DNA of 64,000 nt, from NCBI GenBank assembly GCA_035578155.1, contig JAPWDM010000016.1, positions 2,718,501 through 2,782,500 on the forward strand. The letters run 5' to 3'. The stretch is from Brachynemurus nebulosus. Taxonomy: Eukaryota; Arthropoda; Insecta; Neuroptera; Myrmeleontidae. Every line of letters begins with the position of its first letter. Position 1 is the stretch's first letter. Made by a program: the position numbers and the translations under genes. Shown in pieces: positions 11,741-21,898 of the stretch. A model generated the notes under the pieces. It made no database searches. It was not told the DNA's origin and saw only the letters and a list, made by a program, of their open reading frames with translations.

Positions 11741-12275
11741 TTAGATTCAATCAATGTTGTTTATATTTCTAGCGTCATTTAACGCCTGTTTTCGAGCGGA
11801 AATTAACGCAACGTTTTTTAACGCTGATCCGCGGGTACACGAGCAATAAATAACGCCATTAGTGTTTTTGAACTTCAAGAATAAGTAGTTCATTGTCGAC
11901 AAATTCCATTTCAATATTTATTGTGTTATAAATTCGAAGTATGAAAACAGAATGAAACTGAATCATTAATTTTTATCTCTCAATACATGATTATGGGGTA
12001 TAATATGGTGGATATGACATTTGCATATATGTAGTATACATATATAGCCAAATGGATATGAAAAAAACGTCCCAACATCACGGTGCAGATTTGGAAGTAT
12101 TTTGTTCGTTTTGCGCAAACGCGACTTTTTTGGTGGTAATATGAACCAATCTGAACAGTAAACACGGTAAACACTAATTGATGCATCTGCGCAAAAGAGG
12201 TCTAGACCGGCCAGATCACAGAGGACAGAGGTACAATACGTATCTCTCCACTACTGGAATCAGTGTAACCAGTAA

Positions 12276-13174
12276 AAGCCGGTCCAGACGCAACGTCTTA
12301 TCTGAACGACTTGTCTGAATCGACAAGTCGTTCAGATAAAACGTAGCGTGTGGACCGCAAAACGTACGTCTTGCATGACGGAAATGAGGTTGTACGATAA
12401 GTCGAAAGTTTGAGCTGCGAGGCATCATTTTATGAAAATTTGTTCGACAAGTTGGTACGTCTGGACAGACTTTCGTTTTATCGAAACGGTTTGTAGTATT
12501 TTTATACATAATATCGTAGTACTCTATTGCTTCGTGTCCGTTAATTTAAAAATTTAAAATTTTACAAAATAAAAATTTATACATTTTTTGTATAAATTTT
12601 GTTTTTTATTTTATAATTTTCATTTTATTTTATAATGTCTGATCTTCGTCAATGCTCCCGTCAATTTTTGTGTGAATTTATTGACCTTTATTGGAGTTTT
12701 ACTTGCTTGTGGCAAGTTAAAAGCCCGGAGTACAGTGACCGGAATAAAAAGTCACAAGCATACGAAGCCCTTATTGAAAAATACAGAGCCATTGACGAAA
12801 CGGATAACAAGGAGACAGTAAAAAAGAATTAATTCTTTACGAATCGTTTACAAAAAAGAACGGTGTAAAATATTTAAATCTACTAAAAGAGTTTAATAAA
12901 TGGCTGTAAGTTTCAGTCTGACATAAGAAAATTTATGTCTTTTTAAGAGCCATTCCCCAGATCATCTTACTCTTCCATTTTTTCTTTTATTTTTCATTAA
13001 AATGCGAACACCATAGAGTGCCCAAAGAAGTGTTTCCTCCATGACAAACGTCGTGAAACTGAAATTTGAACGATAAGTTGGAGACGTGTGGACACACTAA
13101 TTTTTGTACGTTTTGTCGAACGACTTGCATGAACGTTTTATCGTTCAGATAAGACGTTGCGTCTGGACCGGCCT
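12276..13174. mobile_element. PIF/Harbinger-like element (899 bp) carrying a MADF remnant
   Basis: Long TIRs (AAGCCGGTCCAGACGCAACG and inverse, about 40 bp) with TAA on both sides (12273-12275, 13175-13177). A related uninserted copy near 15330-15350 reads through as CCAGTAAGAGATAG with one TAA, confirming the duplication. It contains the MADF frame at 12635-12832 and no transposase. Confidence 0.9.
12635..12832 (+). pseudogene. MADF-domain (Myb/SANT-like) protein fragment of a Harbinger element
   Basis: The 65 residues contain FIDLYWSFTCLWQVKSPEYS and then NKKSQAYEALIEKYRAID, the first helices of a MADF domain (DNA-binding fold of Adf-1). PIF/Harbinger elements encode such a protein next to their DDE transposase. 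The frame then stops; about 50 bp later LNLLKEFNKWL-like coding appears in another frame. The rest of the protein is missing, so this is a remnant. Function in the parent element (DNA binding and nuclear import of transposase) is known for the family, not shown here. Confidence 0.75.
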
Positions 13175-13195
13175 TAAGAGATAGAAAATATGTTA

Positions 13196-13997
13196 AGCCG
13201 GGTACACACGTGAGCACGAATGCACATGAGGCAAGCCGAGGACGTACAGTATGCCTCGAATTCAATTTCCGTTATTTAAAGTTCCTACGAACGAAGCTGA
13301 ATAAAATAAGCGAGCCATTAATGCTCATTTGTTCAGCACTTTTAAAAAATGGCAGATGAGTACTGAGTACAATATTGTTTTGGCAAATGCTGCTTTCATA
13401 GTAATGTCTAATTTAATTAAAAAAAAAAGAAAACAAAGGCGTTGGTGGTCTACTCAATTATATATAAATAGACCTATCTCTACAAATATCCTAAATAACT
13501 TAATTTATGATGAAGAAAATGGCTGTTTTAAAAATTTTGTTCGAATGTCTCCCGAAGATTTTGTTTTCCTGACGCAATGTATTTACGAAAAAGTTAAAAA
13601 GAAAGATACAGATTTGAGAAAAGCAATTTCTGTAGAACAAAGATTAGCTGTTATTGTACGGTATTTAGCTGTTATTTTACGATATAATATGGGTTTTATT
13701 ATTTACATACCTTACATCAATATACGTATTTATATAATACAAGTCGTAACACGTTGACAACAATTACACAAATGTTTAAAAAATTTAAATATTAATGGAC
13801 AACGTACACCACGTACACACTAGAATAGAACCGAGGCACGAATTCCTTTGATGTACCGACTCGATATGGCTCGCCGTTGCCTCGCCTCGGCATGTACCTG
13901 AGGCATATTGTCGCGCTCCGAACAGACGTATACACTTGAGCAAGTGTACGTCCTCGGCTTGCCTCATGTGCATTCGTGCTCACGTGTGTACCCGGCT
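13196..13997. mobile_element. PIF/Harbinger element (802 bp) with transposase N-terminus
   Basis: TIRs of about 50 bp (AGCCGGGTACACACGTGAGC and inverse), flanked by TTA at 13193-13195 and 13998-14000. The same uninserted paralogue at about 15350 has ATGTCATATACG where this element sits, so the insertion boundary is visible directly. The transposase frame 13329-13757 is inside. Confidence 0.92.
13329..13757 (+). pseudogene. PIF/Harbinger (HARBI1-like) transposase, N-terminal fragment
   Basis: 142 residues. RRWWSTQLYINR starts the conserved N-terminal region, followed by FKNFVRMSPEDFVFLTQCI, KDTDLRKAISVEQRLAVIVRYLA. This is the arrangement of HARBI1/PIF-type transposases upstream of the DDE catalytic core. 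After residue ~120 the frame runs into unrelated AT-rich sequence and stops. The whole DDE domain is absent and the right TIR follows within 240 bp, so this is an internally deleted, non-functional copy. Confidence 0.85.
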
Positions 13998-14000
13998 TTA

Positions 14001-14375
14001 TATACGTGCACGGTGTTTACTTTGTGTTGGCGCGCTACACTGTGTATATTTGCGTAATCGAAATAGAGGTGGCAGTCACGTGACCCCTCTTCGCATACAT
14101 ATGTGTGATACCAAAACGCTGCGTGTGGGGGTTCTACAGTGCTAACAACAATCAAATCCATTGTTGTTTGACTGACCTACACTGGGTGAATGCCAGTGAG
14201 GTACTGACTACCTACGAGCCTAAGGTACACAAAAATGCACACTGCAGATTTCATGATAGAGATAGTTGCTGTGTCTCCATTACTCCAAGGGCCAGATCCA
14301 TCATCTGGCGTTATAACCTTGAGAACGCGTGTGTCTTTTCAGACTGAGCGATAATTTCCGCTACGTGTAGCCACT
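14001..14375. repeat. Dispersed repeat B, right part (diverged copy at 15285-15660)
   Basis: 12225-12275 joined to 14001-14290 aligns with 15285-15660: CTACTGGAA, GTAACCAGTAAG, CATATACG, then blocks TCACGTG, CAACAACAATC, TGACCTACACT and GATAGAGATAGTTGCTGT in the same order. Short open frames here are not conserved between the two copies and were rejected. Confidence 0.7.
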
Positions 14376-14479
14376 TTAATTCATATCAATGTTACCTATA
14401 TTTTTAGCGTTATTTAATACTCAAAACTAGGCGTTAAAAAATTTACACATTATTATTATATTTATTGTAAGATTGTTGT

Positions 14480-15175
14480 GTTTGTTGTATATGTAAACAA
14501 AATTTTCTCAGTTTTGAAATTTTTATTTTACAACTTGGAGAAGGTTTTTCACCTCTTAGAACTGTGTGAAAGAATATATTTATAATATATTTATCGTTAG
14601 GTCTCTATGTAAATACAACATCGTCAATTTTTAAATTTTTAGGTACGCACGGTTTGAAAATTTGTAGATGCAAAAAATAATGTTATATTTATTACTAAAG
14701 CTCTGAATTGCATATGTAAACAAAATATTATAAATTTATAAATTTTTAAGTACACATATGAGGGAGTAGTTTCAAACCCAAAAATTTATAGATGCAAAAA
14801 AATAATGTTATATTTATTACTAGAGCTTCATATAGTATATACATATAAACAAAATATCATCATTTTTAAATTTTTAAGTACAGATATGAAGGGGTGGTTT
14901 CAACCCTTAAAAATTTGTAGATGCAAAAAATAATGTTATATTTATTATTAGAGCTTTGTATAGTATATATAAACAAAATATCATCAATATTTAAGTTTTT
15001 AAGTACACATAGTTGAGAGATGGTTTCAACCCTTAAAAATATGTAAAAGCAAAAAATAATGTTATATTTGTTACTAGAACTTTTTAAGGTACGTATAAAC
15101 AAAATTTCATCGATTTTTAAATTTTTGTGTTCGAACTTTGAGGGGGTGGTTTACCCCTTAAAAACGTTTTTTGGC
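14480..15175. repeat. Tandem array, ~115-120-bp unit, about 5-6 copies
   Basis: Each unit contains GTAGATGCAAAAAATAATG, TTATATTTATTACTAGAGCT, an ATAAACAAAATATCATC block, TTTTTAAGTACACATA and GGTTTCAACCCTTAAAAA. Copies differ by scattered substitutions and small indels, so the array is old. The 78-codon minus frame at 14866-15102 is a consequence of the repeat. Confidence 0.85.
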
Positions 15176-15284
15176 AGCAACTGATATTTTTTATGTTATT
15201 AGGTAGCCATCCTCTATATACTGACAAAGTTTCAGATTTTTTTGAATTTTCCACTTCTTGCCCTTTCTTTCTAAGGCACAGAGC

Positions 15285-15660
15285 AGTAGAGACAACATAA
15301 TATCTATCTCTATACTACTGGAACCATTGTAACCAGTAAGAGATAGAAAATATGTCATATACGTACACTGAGTTTATTTTGTATTAGTGCGATATTATGT
15401 ATTTATGTTAGTTATCGTTGGTGGTAGTGGCCGTCACGTGGCTGTGCTGTTGCACACATATCTCTTACACCACACGTATGATGTGGCTCCGTGTGGGGAT
15501 GTAACAATACCAACAACAATCAGATCCATTGTCTTGTAATTGACCTACACTCATCGACTGCTATTGAGAGATTGACTACTAAGTAGCCTAATGTGCACAG
15601 AAGTGCACACCACAGATTACACGATAGAGATAGTTGCTGTACCTCTGTACTCTGTGAATT
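15285..15660. repeat. Dispersed repeat B, uninterrupted copy (natural empty site)
   Basis: This copy lacks both Harbinger elements present in the copy at 12225-14290, giving a related empty site for each insertion. No coding capacity. Confidence 0.75.
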
Positions 15661-16379
15661 GAGGTTTGCACAGATATGCTGCTAGTGTTCGGCCATCGTA
15701 CCGTATTTATTTTTACGTTTAAAAACTTTTGTATAAACTGAACGTCGGGGCAAGTCGTTGTCGTATAGATGGTCCATAAGTTTTAATTTTAGTGGCCCAT
15801 GAGTCATTACTGGTATCAGAAAAGTTGAAAGGTTCTTAACTTTTTTCATCTATGTATGCATAGGGCAGCCACATTAAAATGATTAGACCCGGATAACTGG
15901 TCTAAAAACCCTGGATTTTGGAACATGAAAGTCAGAAATTTTTTCAAATACCCATTTTTTGTTGTAAATAATACATTTTTTTTTTTCAATCGGAAAATGC
16001 ACCTTTTACTTATTTATTAAATAAAACGTTAAATGCAGGGTCGAATTTACCTTTGAGAGGTCCCTGGGTAGTTGCTATTTGGAAGCCCCCCAAAAAAAAT
16101 ATTTGTACAAAAATGCAGTTCATGGATAAAATAAAAAAAGAAAAAAGCTCTTTTTTACAAATTTTGACCTCCATAAAGCTAGCCGTCCCATAAAAAAATT
16201 TTAACACCCCAAAAAATTATTAGATAAAAAATAGGTGTATTTTAGGTGTAAATTAGGTGTGCTAATAAAAAATTAGGTGTTCTTACCGTTTTCGAGAAAA
16301 CGTAAAAAATAAAAGGTTGGTTTACGTAAACCTAGCCGTCCCATAGGTAAAAAAGAGTGTTTTCGGTAATTTAAAGTAT
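15661..16379. other. AT-rich sequence without recognised gene
   Basis: The 65-codon minus frame at 16010-16207 has no family features. A short TTAGGTGT motif recurs between 16239 and 16404. Nothing else is supported. Confidence 0.4.
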
Positions 16380-16870
16380 GAAGAATTAGGTGTAAATTAG
16401 GTGTTTTTCGACCATGCTGACAAAAATTTTGTAAAATGAAAATTTTAAGAAAAACCTTAAAAAATATTTTAGTGGAAGTGCTGGGTATAACATTAATAAC
16501 GTTATATACCGCGCTTCCATTGTTTGTTAAATGCTATATACATATTTTGTTATGGAACTGAATATAAAAATGCCCAAAATTTTCTTAACGTTCCCAGCAC
16601 TCCCACCAGCACTAATAATAATGATGTTATAAACGTGATAACTTATTATAAATTTAGATTACCATGTAAACAATAAATCGTAAATATTCAACTGAAGTTT
16701 TAATTATTTTTTCAAACGAATAAGTGTAAAAAGCTCGAGAAAAATAATTTGCTTTCCTTCACAGCGCTCCCGTTATTTGTTGGGTCATATACACATTATA
16801 CCATATAGTGGTGAAGAAACATATTTAACATCTTTTAACGTTCCTAGGTATCCATAAAATTGAAGGCTTA
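16380..16870 (+). repeat. Dispersed repeat C, copy 1
   Basis: Matches the reverse complement of about 54110-54605: CGACCATGCTGACAAAAATT, AAGTGCTGGGTATAACATT (GGAAGCGC in the other copy), CGTTATATACCGCGCTTCC and TCATATACACATTATACCAT-type blocks occur in order. The two copies lie just outside the two ends of the BEL element in opposite orientation. I see no coding frame. Confidence 0.65.
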
Positions 16871-16879
16871 TATATTTGC

Positions 16880-17336
16880 TATAATGTTTTAGAATAATGC
16901 ATAATTTTTCATTAAAGCCATAGTAATTTTTTATGATTTTCTATGAAAAAATATGATTTTTTATTTTAATAATTTACTGTTTCATAGAGTTACATAATTT
17001 TTTTTTATAACACCTGCTTCTAAAGTTCAATATTCGAGCGTTGTGTAGTGGGCGTAAAGAGCAGTTTTTTATATCATTGTAAAACAATAAACAAATGACA
17101 GTAACTGTGCGCGAAAGTACAAGTGTGCGTGAAAGTAGCTAAAACTATGCGAGAAAATAATGATATTCATTTATCAATGATAATCATATTCAAATTAACA
17201 TGGAAACGATCAATAAATTAATAAAAAAAAACAACAACGTTCTACAAATTAATAAAAATTGCTTAAAAATAATTAATTTTTTTCTCTCTATTAAACTTTA
17301 GAAGCCGTCGTTATAAAAAATTATGTTCGATACGTA
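16880..17336. other. AT-rich spacer, nothing recognised
   Basis: No gene, RNA or terminal repeat seen. The 5'-most ~40 bp of the BEL LTR, expected just left of 17504, are not found here, so the LTR appears to be truncated at this side. Confidence 0.4.
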
Positions 17337-17503
17337 TGCGTAAAGAGAGGTATCCGGTAGGCTTAAATTGGGGCACTCGCTAAAGGGACTGACGTATACA
17401 CAACGAGATCTCGTGCGCTTACGCACTCGATCTCGTTGTGTATACGTCAGTCCCTTAGACTCGTGCCCGAATTTAAGCCTACTAGAATACCTCTCTTTAC
17501 GCA
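17337..17503. mobile_element. 167-bp palindromic MITE with TA target duplication
   Basis: The ends TGCGTAAAGAGAGGTA and TACCTCTCTTTACGCA are exact inverses and pairing continues with few mismatches to the centre near 17420 (GAGATC...GATCTC), so the whole element can form one hairpin. TA flanks both sides. Open frames of 76-86 codons on both strands arise only from this symmetry. Confidence 0.88.
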
Positions 17504-17587
17504 TATATTCGTCCATACCGTATAACACCGCATCTCCATGGTCAAGCAGTACTATTACATACTACTTAAGTGAAACATGCTTGGTAT
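17504..17587 (+). mobile_element. BEL/Pao 5' LTR, first fragment
   Basis: 84 bp (TATTCGTCCATACCGTATAA onward to GCTTGGTAT) match 50053-50138 of the 3' LTR closely, with a CAT insertion. The first ~40 bp of the LTR are missing. The LTR resumes at 29581 after a 12-kb insert, with GCTTGGTAT repeated at both edges. Confidence 0.88.
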
Positions 17588-17603
17588 CAAGGTTTGTTAG
17601 ATG

Positions 17604-18033
17604 CATGTCCCTGTCACTCTCCATTTAGTCTATTATAAAAAAATGGACCGTTTTTTGACGTCGCTGTAACTAATATACCAGATGGCGTTCATTTACTAGG
17701 GGATAAAATTAAAGTCGAGACATGAGGTTTAATAGTTCGCTCTTTTTCATCTAAAATAAATTGGAAATAAATTAAATATTTAAAAAAATACTTTAATTCA
17801 ACCTAGAAAGATTAATTAAATTAAAAAATTTTAATTCTTCGTTAACACATAACTTGGTGACGATACTATTGTGCTCAATCATATGGTAATTAATTTTGAC
17901 ATCTATTTGATGAAAAATGCTCACATGTCCCAACTCTATTTAGTATACCCCCTATACCATTAGCGCCACGTAGCAAACGTAGCAAACTGTGACATGAAAA
18001 GGTCCGTCCTTGAAAACAAGTGGCAGGGACATG
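17604..18033. mobile_element. hAT-like MITE (430 bp)
   Basis: TIRs CATGTCCCTGTCACT and inverse (AGTGGCAGGGACATG) with an 8-bp duplication GTTAGATG at 17596-17603 and 18034-18041. No coding capacity. Confidence 0.82.
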
Positions 18034-18041
18034 GTTAGATG

Positions 18042-19264
18042 TTAGATGTTAGGAGGTTCGCTCATCATACGCTTTACCGTGGACTGCAGTATAGCCAGGT
18101 CCGGACTATTTTTGTTTTTATTATGTCATTAATTTTAAAGTGAACAAAAATATTTAAATTACTTTAATGATAATATAAAATACCCGAGTCAAGTTTTCAG
18201 AAAAGAGAATAAAAAATGATTAATATGATTTTTTAAATTAAATATGAATAAAATATATGAAATATATTTATTACAGTTTGTCCTGAAAATAGATAAATAT
18301 AGGTTTTCAGTTATGTTACACGTGTCTGTATTCATTCTCTGTATGTCATAGAATTCGGAAATTATGAAGCATTAATGAAATACCCTGCCTTAATTTGTTA
18401 ATTACGGGATAATTTGGGTTTCTCTATGTTTTTAACTCAACTGATCAGGAATAATTTTAGTCAAAAGTTCTTAGAAGTGCTACTGTGACCTTTTTTCCAG
18501 ATTTTTTGGATCCACAGTTGAAAACTTCGTGGAGGAGCAAATTCTACACCACTTTGACGTTCAGTGTTTCACAAACAGGATTTTAAGATGAATAGTCATT
18601 GAATAAATCTCAGTTTCATTTTAAAAGACTTTTCTAACGATGGGAAATCATGTATGGGAAATTATATTTTCTTAGTGACGAAAAAAAATTATTAATTTAT
18701 TAGCATTTCTCCTAATCGTTCGAACTTAAATTTTTGGGAGATGTTTTTTAATACCAATATATACACTTTCATGCAAAATTTCGTTTATTAAAGATCACTT
18801 TTTCTGTTTCACTCATTTCATCTTATCACATCCTTTTTCGGAAATCGAAAATAGTTAACGTCTTTATTTAATGTCTTATACCGTGAACTTCTGCAATTTG
18901 GCACAAAATACCGTTTACCAGGCATGAATAAAAAATATATAAGAACAATTCTAAATGCCGGCCCTGAAGTAACAATTTTCAAGCAGGTATTAATGAAATT
19001 AGTTAAAATAACTAAATAACTTATCTTTGGTAAAAAATAACTAATAAAATGTGAAAAATTAATAAAAATAATTATATTAAACTAAATATTATCTTATAAT
19101 AACTAATAATTATTCAGAAATAATACTTTAAAATTTAAAAATGACAGTTCAGTGTTGAAGAATAAGTAACGATCAGTTGACGCTATATAAACAGCTGACT
19201 GCAGTCCAGACAGTAAAATATTTATAACACAGACCCACTCTCTCCCAGCCCGACAAAGTATATT
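18042..19264. other. Left arm of the 12-kb insert, noncoding
   Basis: AT-rich with no gene seen. Its inner end (CTCTCCCAGCCCGACAAAGT and following TATATTAATT) is the block that reappears inverted at 29490-29540. Confidence 0.45.
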
Positions 19265-19269
19265 AATTA

Positions 19270-19743
19270 AAAACGCCGTGAGCAGCGGGGCCCCATTACG
19301 GTAGTCGAATTTTCCCCTTCATCTTCGGTATTGAATGTCTACAAGCGAAATGTGATTGAAAGTCTACAACCGAATTGTCATTTTGTTGGTTTCAAAACTG
19401 GTGATGAGTGTTCGGCTGATCGAGGCTTTAAAAAAAGGTTTTAAGTATTTAAGGGCTGTATCTCAGTAAATTTCAATTTTGTGCCGAAAACAGGTAGCAG
19501 AAAAAAAGCCAACACAATTCGTACGAGGACATTCCTGCCCATGTTTATCCGCTAATTGCCTTTATGTTTTAGTTTTAAATATTAAAAAAGGACCTTAAAT
19601 AGTAAACTGGAAGGCCTTTATAAAGATATTTTTTCTTTCCAAAAAAATCCAAAATTTCTATTTTATAAATACTAAAAATTCAAAATTCCTAATTTATAAA
19701 TAAACAGTGACTTTAATAACATTTTTAAATTACTTAATATGTA
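19270..19743 (+). repeat. Dispersed repeat DA, first part (D)
   Basis: Starts AACGCCGTGAGCAGCGG and matches 33131-33600 in the same orientation along its whole length. In the 33-kb copy, D is followed directly by part A. Here D is followed by the E element and A resumes at 27036. Confidence 0.85.
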
Positions 19744-20297
19744 TGTATCCTCCGATTAATATGTTTAGACAATTACGTAATAAATAAACTCAACCCTTCA
19801 GAGTGACATCATATGAATTTTACACCAATAATTGAATACAAAATTATTACCACTCCTTAAAAAATTTCTTCTCTATTCAATATTACGAGTTAGAAAAAGA
19901 TAATATAATAATTTAATCCAACCTAATTAAACCAAAACAATTGAAGTATGAATGATAATTATATGAATTATTTACTAAGAGGCGACTTACGTTGTTACCT
20001 ATTTTTAATTACACTCTAGAAGAAGACGTAATTATAATGAGTTGTCCGTCAAAAGTTGCTCTTAATAAATGACATGCGCATCTAGGTATTGGTATAAATA
20101 ATGTATCTTAAAAGTACACTGTTAAAATATTTTCAATTTCTTTTTTGTACGGCTGTATTTATTTACAATTTTGATATAATCAACTTTATTTATTATCTTT
20201 ATTTTAAATAAGATTTTGTAAGTCAAAGTGTCAATTTTGAGGATGAATCATTAGTTATTTTAACGGAAGTAATTCCCTAAAAATGTCTAGAATTGTG

Positions 20298-20578
20298 TTG
20301 CAGGCCCAACAAGAGGCGGTAGTCGGGGTTGCAGCATCGGAGAAGGACTTTTGCTTTATGAGCGGGCTCATAGCTATCGGTAGGGAGCCCGGGAGAATAT
20401 AAAAGGAGCTTTTTTTGCTCGTCCACGGCCTTGATTGTGAGCGTGACTTTGTGGCAATTCAGCTCATAATAGAAAATAAATTACTTTGCGAAAATTTTAC
20501 TTTATTAATATAAATTATTAGTGTACTTTCGTCTCATGTAATCATTTTCTTCCATAGTGCTGGGAACAACTGCATGAG
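20298..20578 (+). repeat. Possible solo LTR-like segment
   Basis: A locally GC-richer block beginning TGTTGCAGGCCCAACAAGAG, with a TATA box (ATATAAAAGGAGC, ~20397), a downstream AATAAA (~20475) and an end near AACTGCA. This promoter, poly(A) and TG...CA order resembles a Ty3/gypsy LTR, but I see no clear duplication of the target and no internal region. Confidence 0.25.
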
Positions 20579-20743
20579 TTAAAAAGGCGCTTACCTAGTG
20601 TGGACTCAAATGCACTCAGTAGAATTTCATAAAATAATTTTTGTTTTATTCAAAAATCTTTCCTTCACACTTCACACAGGCTTAGGACTGCCAGTTCAAT
20701 TAAATACTATCAAAATCAAATTTTATTAGTACTTAATATTACT

Positions 20744-21842
20744 GGAGGCCAAGTCCTGAAAATGTGATAAATATATCACAATTTCACTATTGTTATTTTT
20801 ATCACATTTGCAATTTCACATACCACATGTGAAATTAAAGAAAAGTAAGTCTTGAAATTATTGTGTGGTATTGTGAAAATTTGCTTAACACGTACAAAGC
20901 ACGTAGCACATGTGTTAAGTATAACCACATATAACTATGGAAATTACAAATTGCGTAAAATTTGTTGTTATGTCAAATCAGAAAAACAATATTTGACATT
21001 TCAAACTGTCAAAAAATGCACAATTTTATTAATCAACAATTTCTTTTCTTTAAAGTTACCTGTAAAAGCTGGGAATTATTTTTCCTTATTCCTAGTTACA
21101 AAACAGCTATTGAGATACATAAAATTATTAATTTAAACATTGAAAACTTTTTTTCATTCATTAAACATTCTAGTAAACGTAAATTTCGTTAATTATTATA
21201 AAGATTCTTTTAAAATTAGTCCCATTCAATCATTTTAATTATATGTGTACGAAATTTTGCAACCTTGAAGTTCCAATTTTAGGGGTTAATATTACCTCTT
21301 AGAAGCGTTTTACGCAGATAAATGAAAACGCTCTTAAATATTTCTAGATTTTTATGAAGAGACATTAATGTTTGAGTTTACCTGAACGATAAGTGAACAT
21401 ATGAATACTGCCTATGTTTAAATGCGAACAAAAGTTCGTCATACGTAGTAATATAGTAACGATAAGTGTTAAATAAATGTTCAAAATGTTCAAATTTTAA
21501 AAAGTATTTGGTTAAAATTCAGTAAAATTTTAATACATTTAACAGATTTGAGTTGTAATAACTTAAAATTTACGAAAAGACGTGAGTTTTCCAAAAATCT
21601 GCTGATGATATTTGCAGTTTACTTAAAAAATTAATTGGTATCACATGTGAAAACAAAATAGCACAACCTATGTAGATGTGGTTATATTTCTATTGATAAT
21701 TATACCACTGTGAAATTAATAACCACTAAATTTTGTGATAAAATATTCAAGACTTGTAAATGGAAAAAAATGTGTTAATCTCTCACATGACGTCATTTTT
21801 CCACATGTGTTGTGTGATATCTAAATTCAAGACTTGGCCCCC
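20744..21842. mobile_element. 1.1-kb inverted-repeat element rich in TCACATGTGA
   Basis: Ends GGAGGCCAAGTCCTGAAAA and inverse of TTCAAGACTTGGCCCCC. Both subterminal regions repeat TATCACA/TGTGATA and the palindrome CACATGTG (near 20825, 20910, 21642 and 21802). Frames of 76-94 codons inside overlap each other and show no family signature. No clean target duplication was found. Confidence 0.65.
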
Positions 21843-21898
21843 TGGCGTGTTTAAAAGATTTCAAGACGGACAGACAGACAAAATTAAATTAATACTAA

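Larger units (their letters stand above)
11770..14376. mobile_element. Second copy of the TACACGAG element, split by nested insertions
   Basis: 11775-12030 repeats the left half of the 11238-11740 element, and 14300-14376 repeats its right end (TTATAACCTTGAGAACGCG, then CGCTACGTGTAGCCAC). The two halves are separated by a different repeat (12200-12275 plus 14001-14290), which itself carries two Harbinger elements. This is three levels of nesting, supported by internal paralogy. Confidence 0.6.

Noticed and set aside
13785..14347. Several 60-80-codon frames on both strands
   Set aside because: They span a TIR and the B repeat; not conserved in the paralogous copy at 15285-15660.
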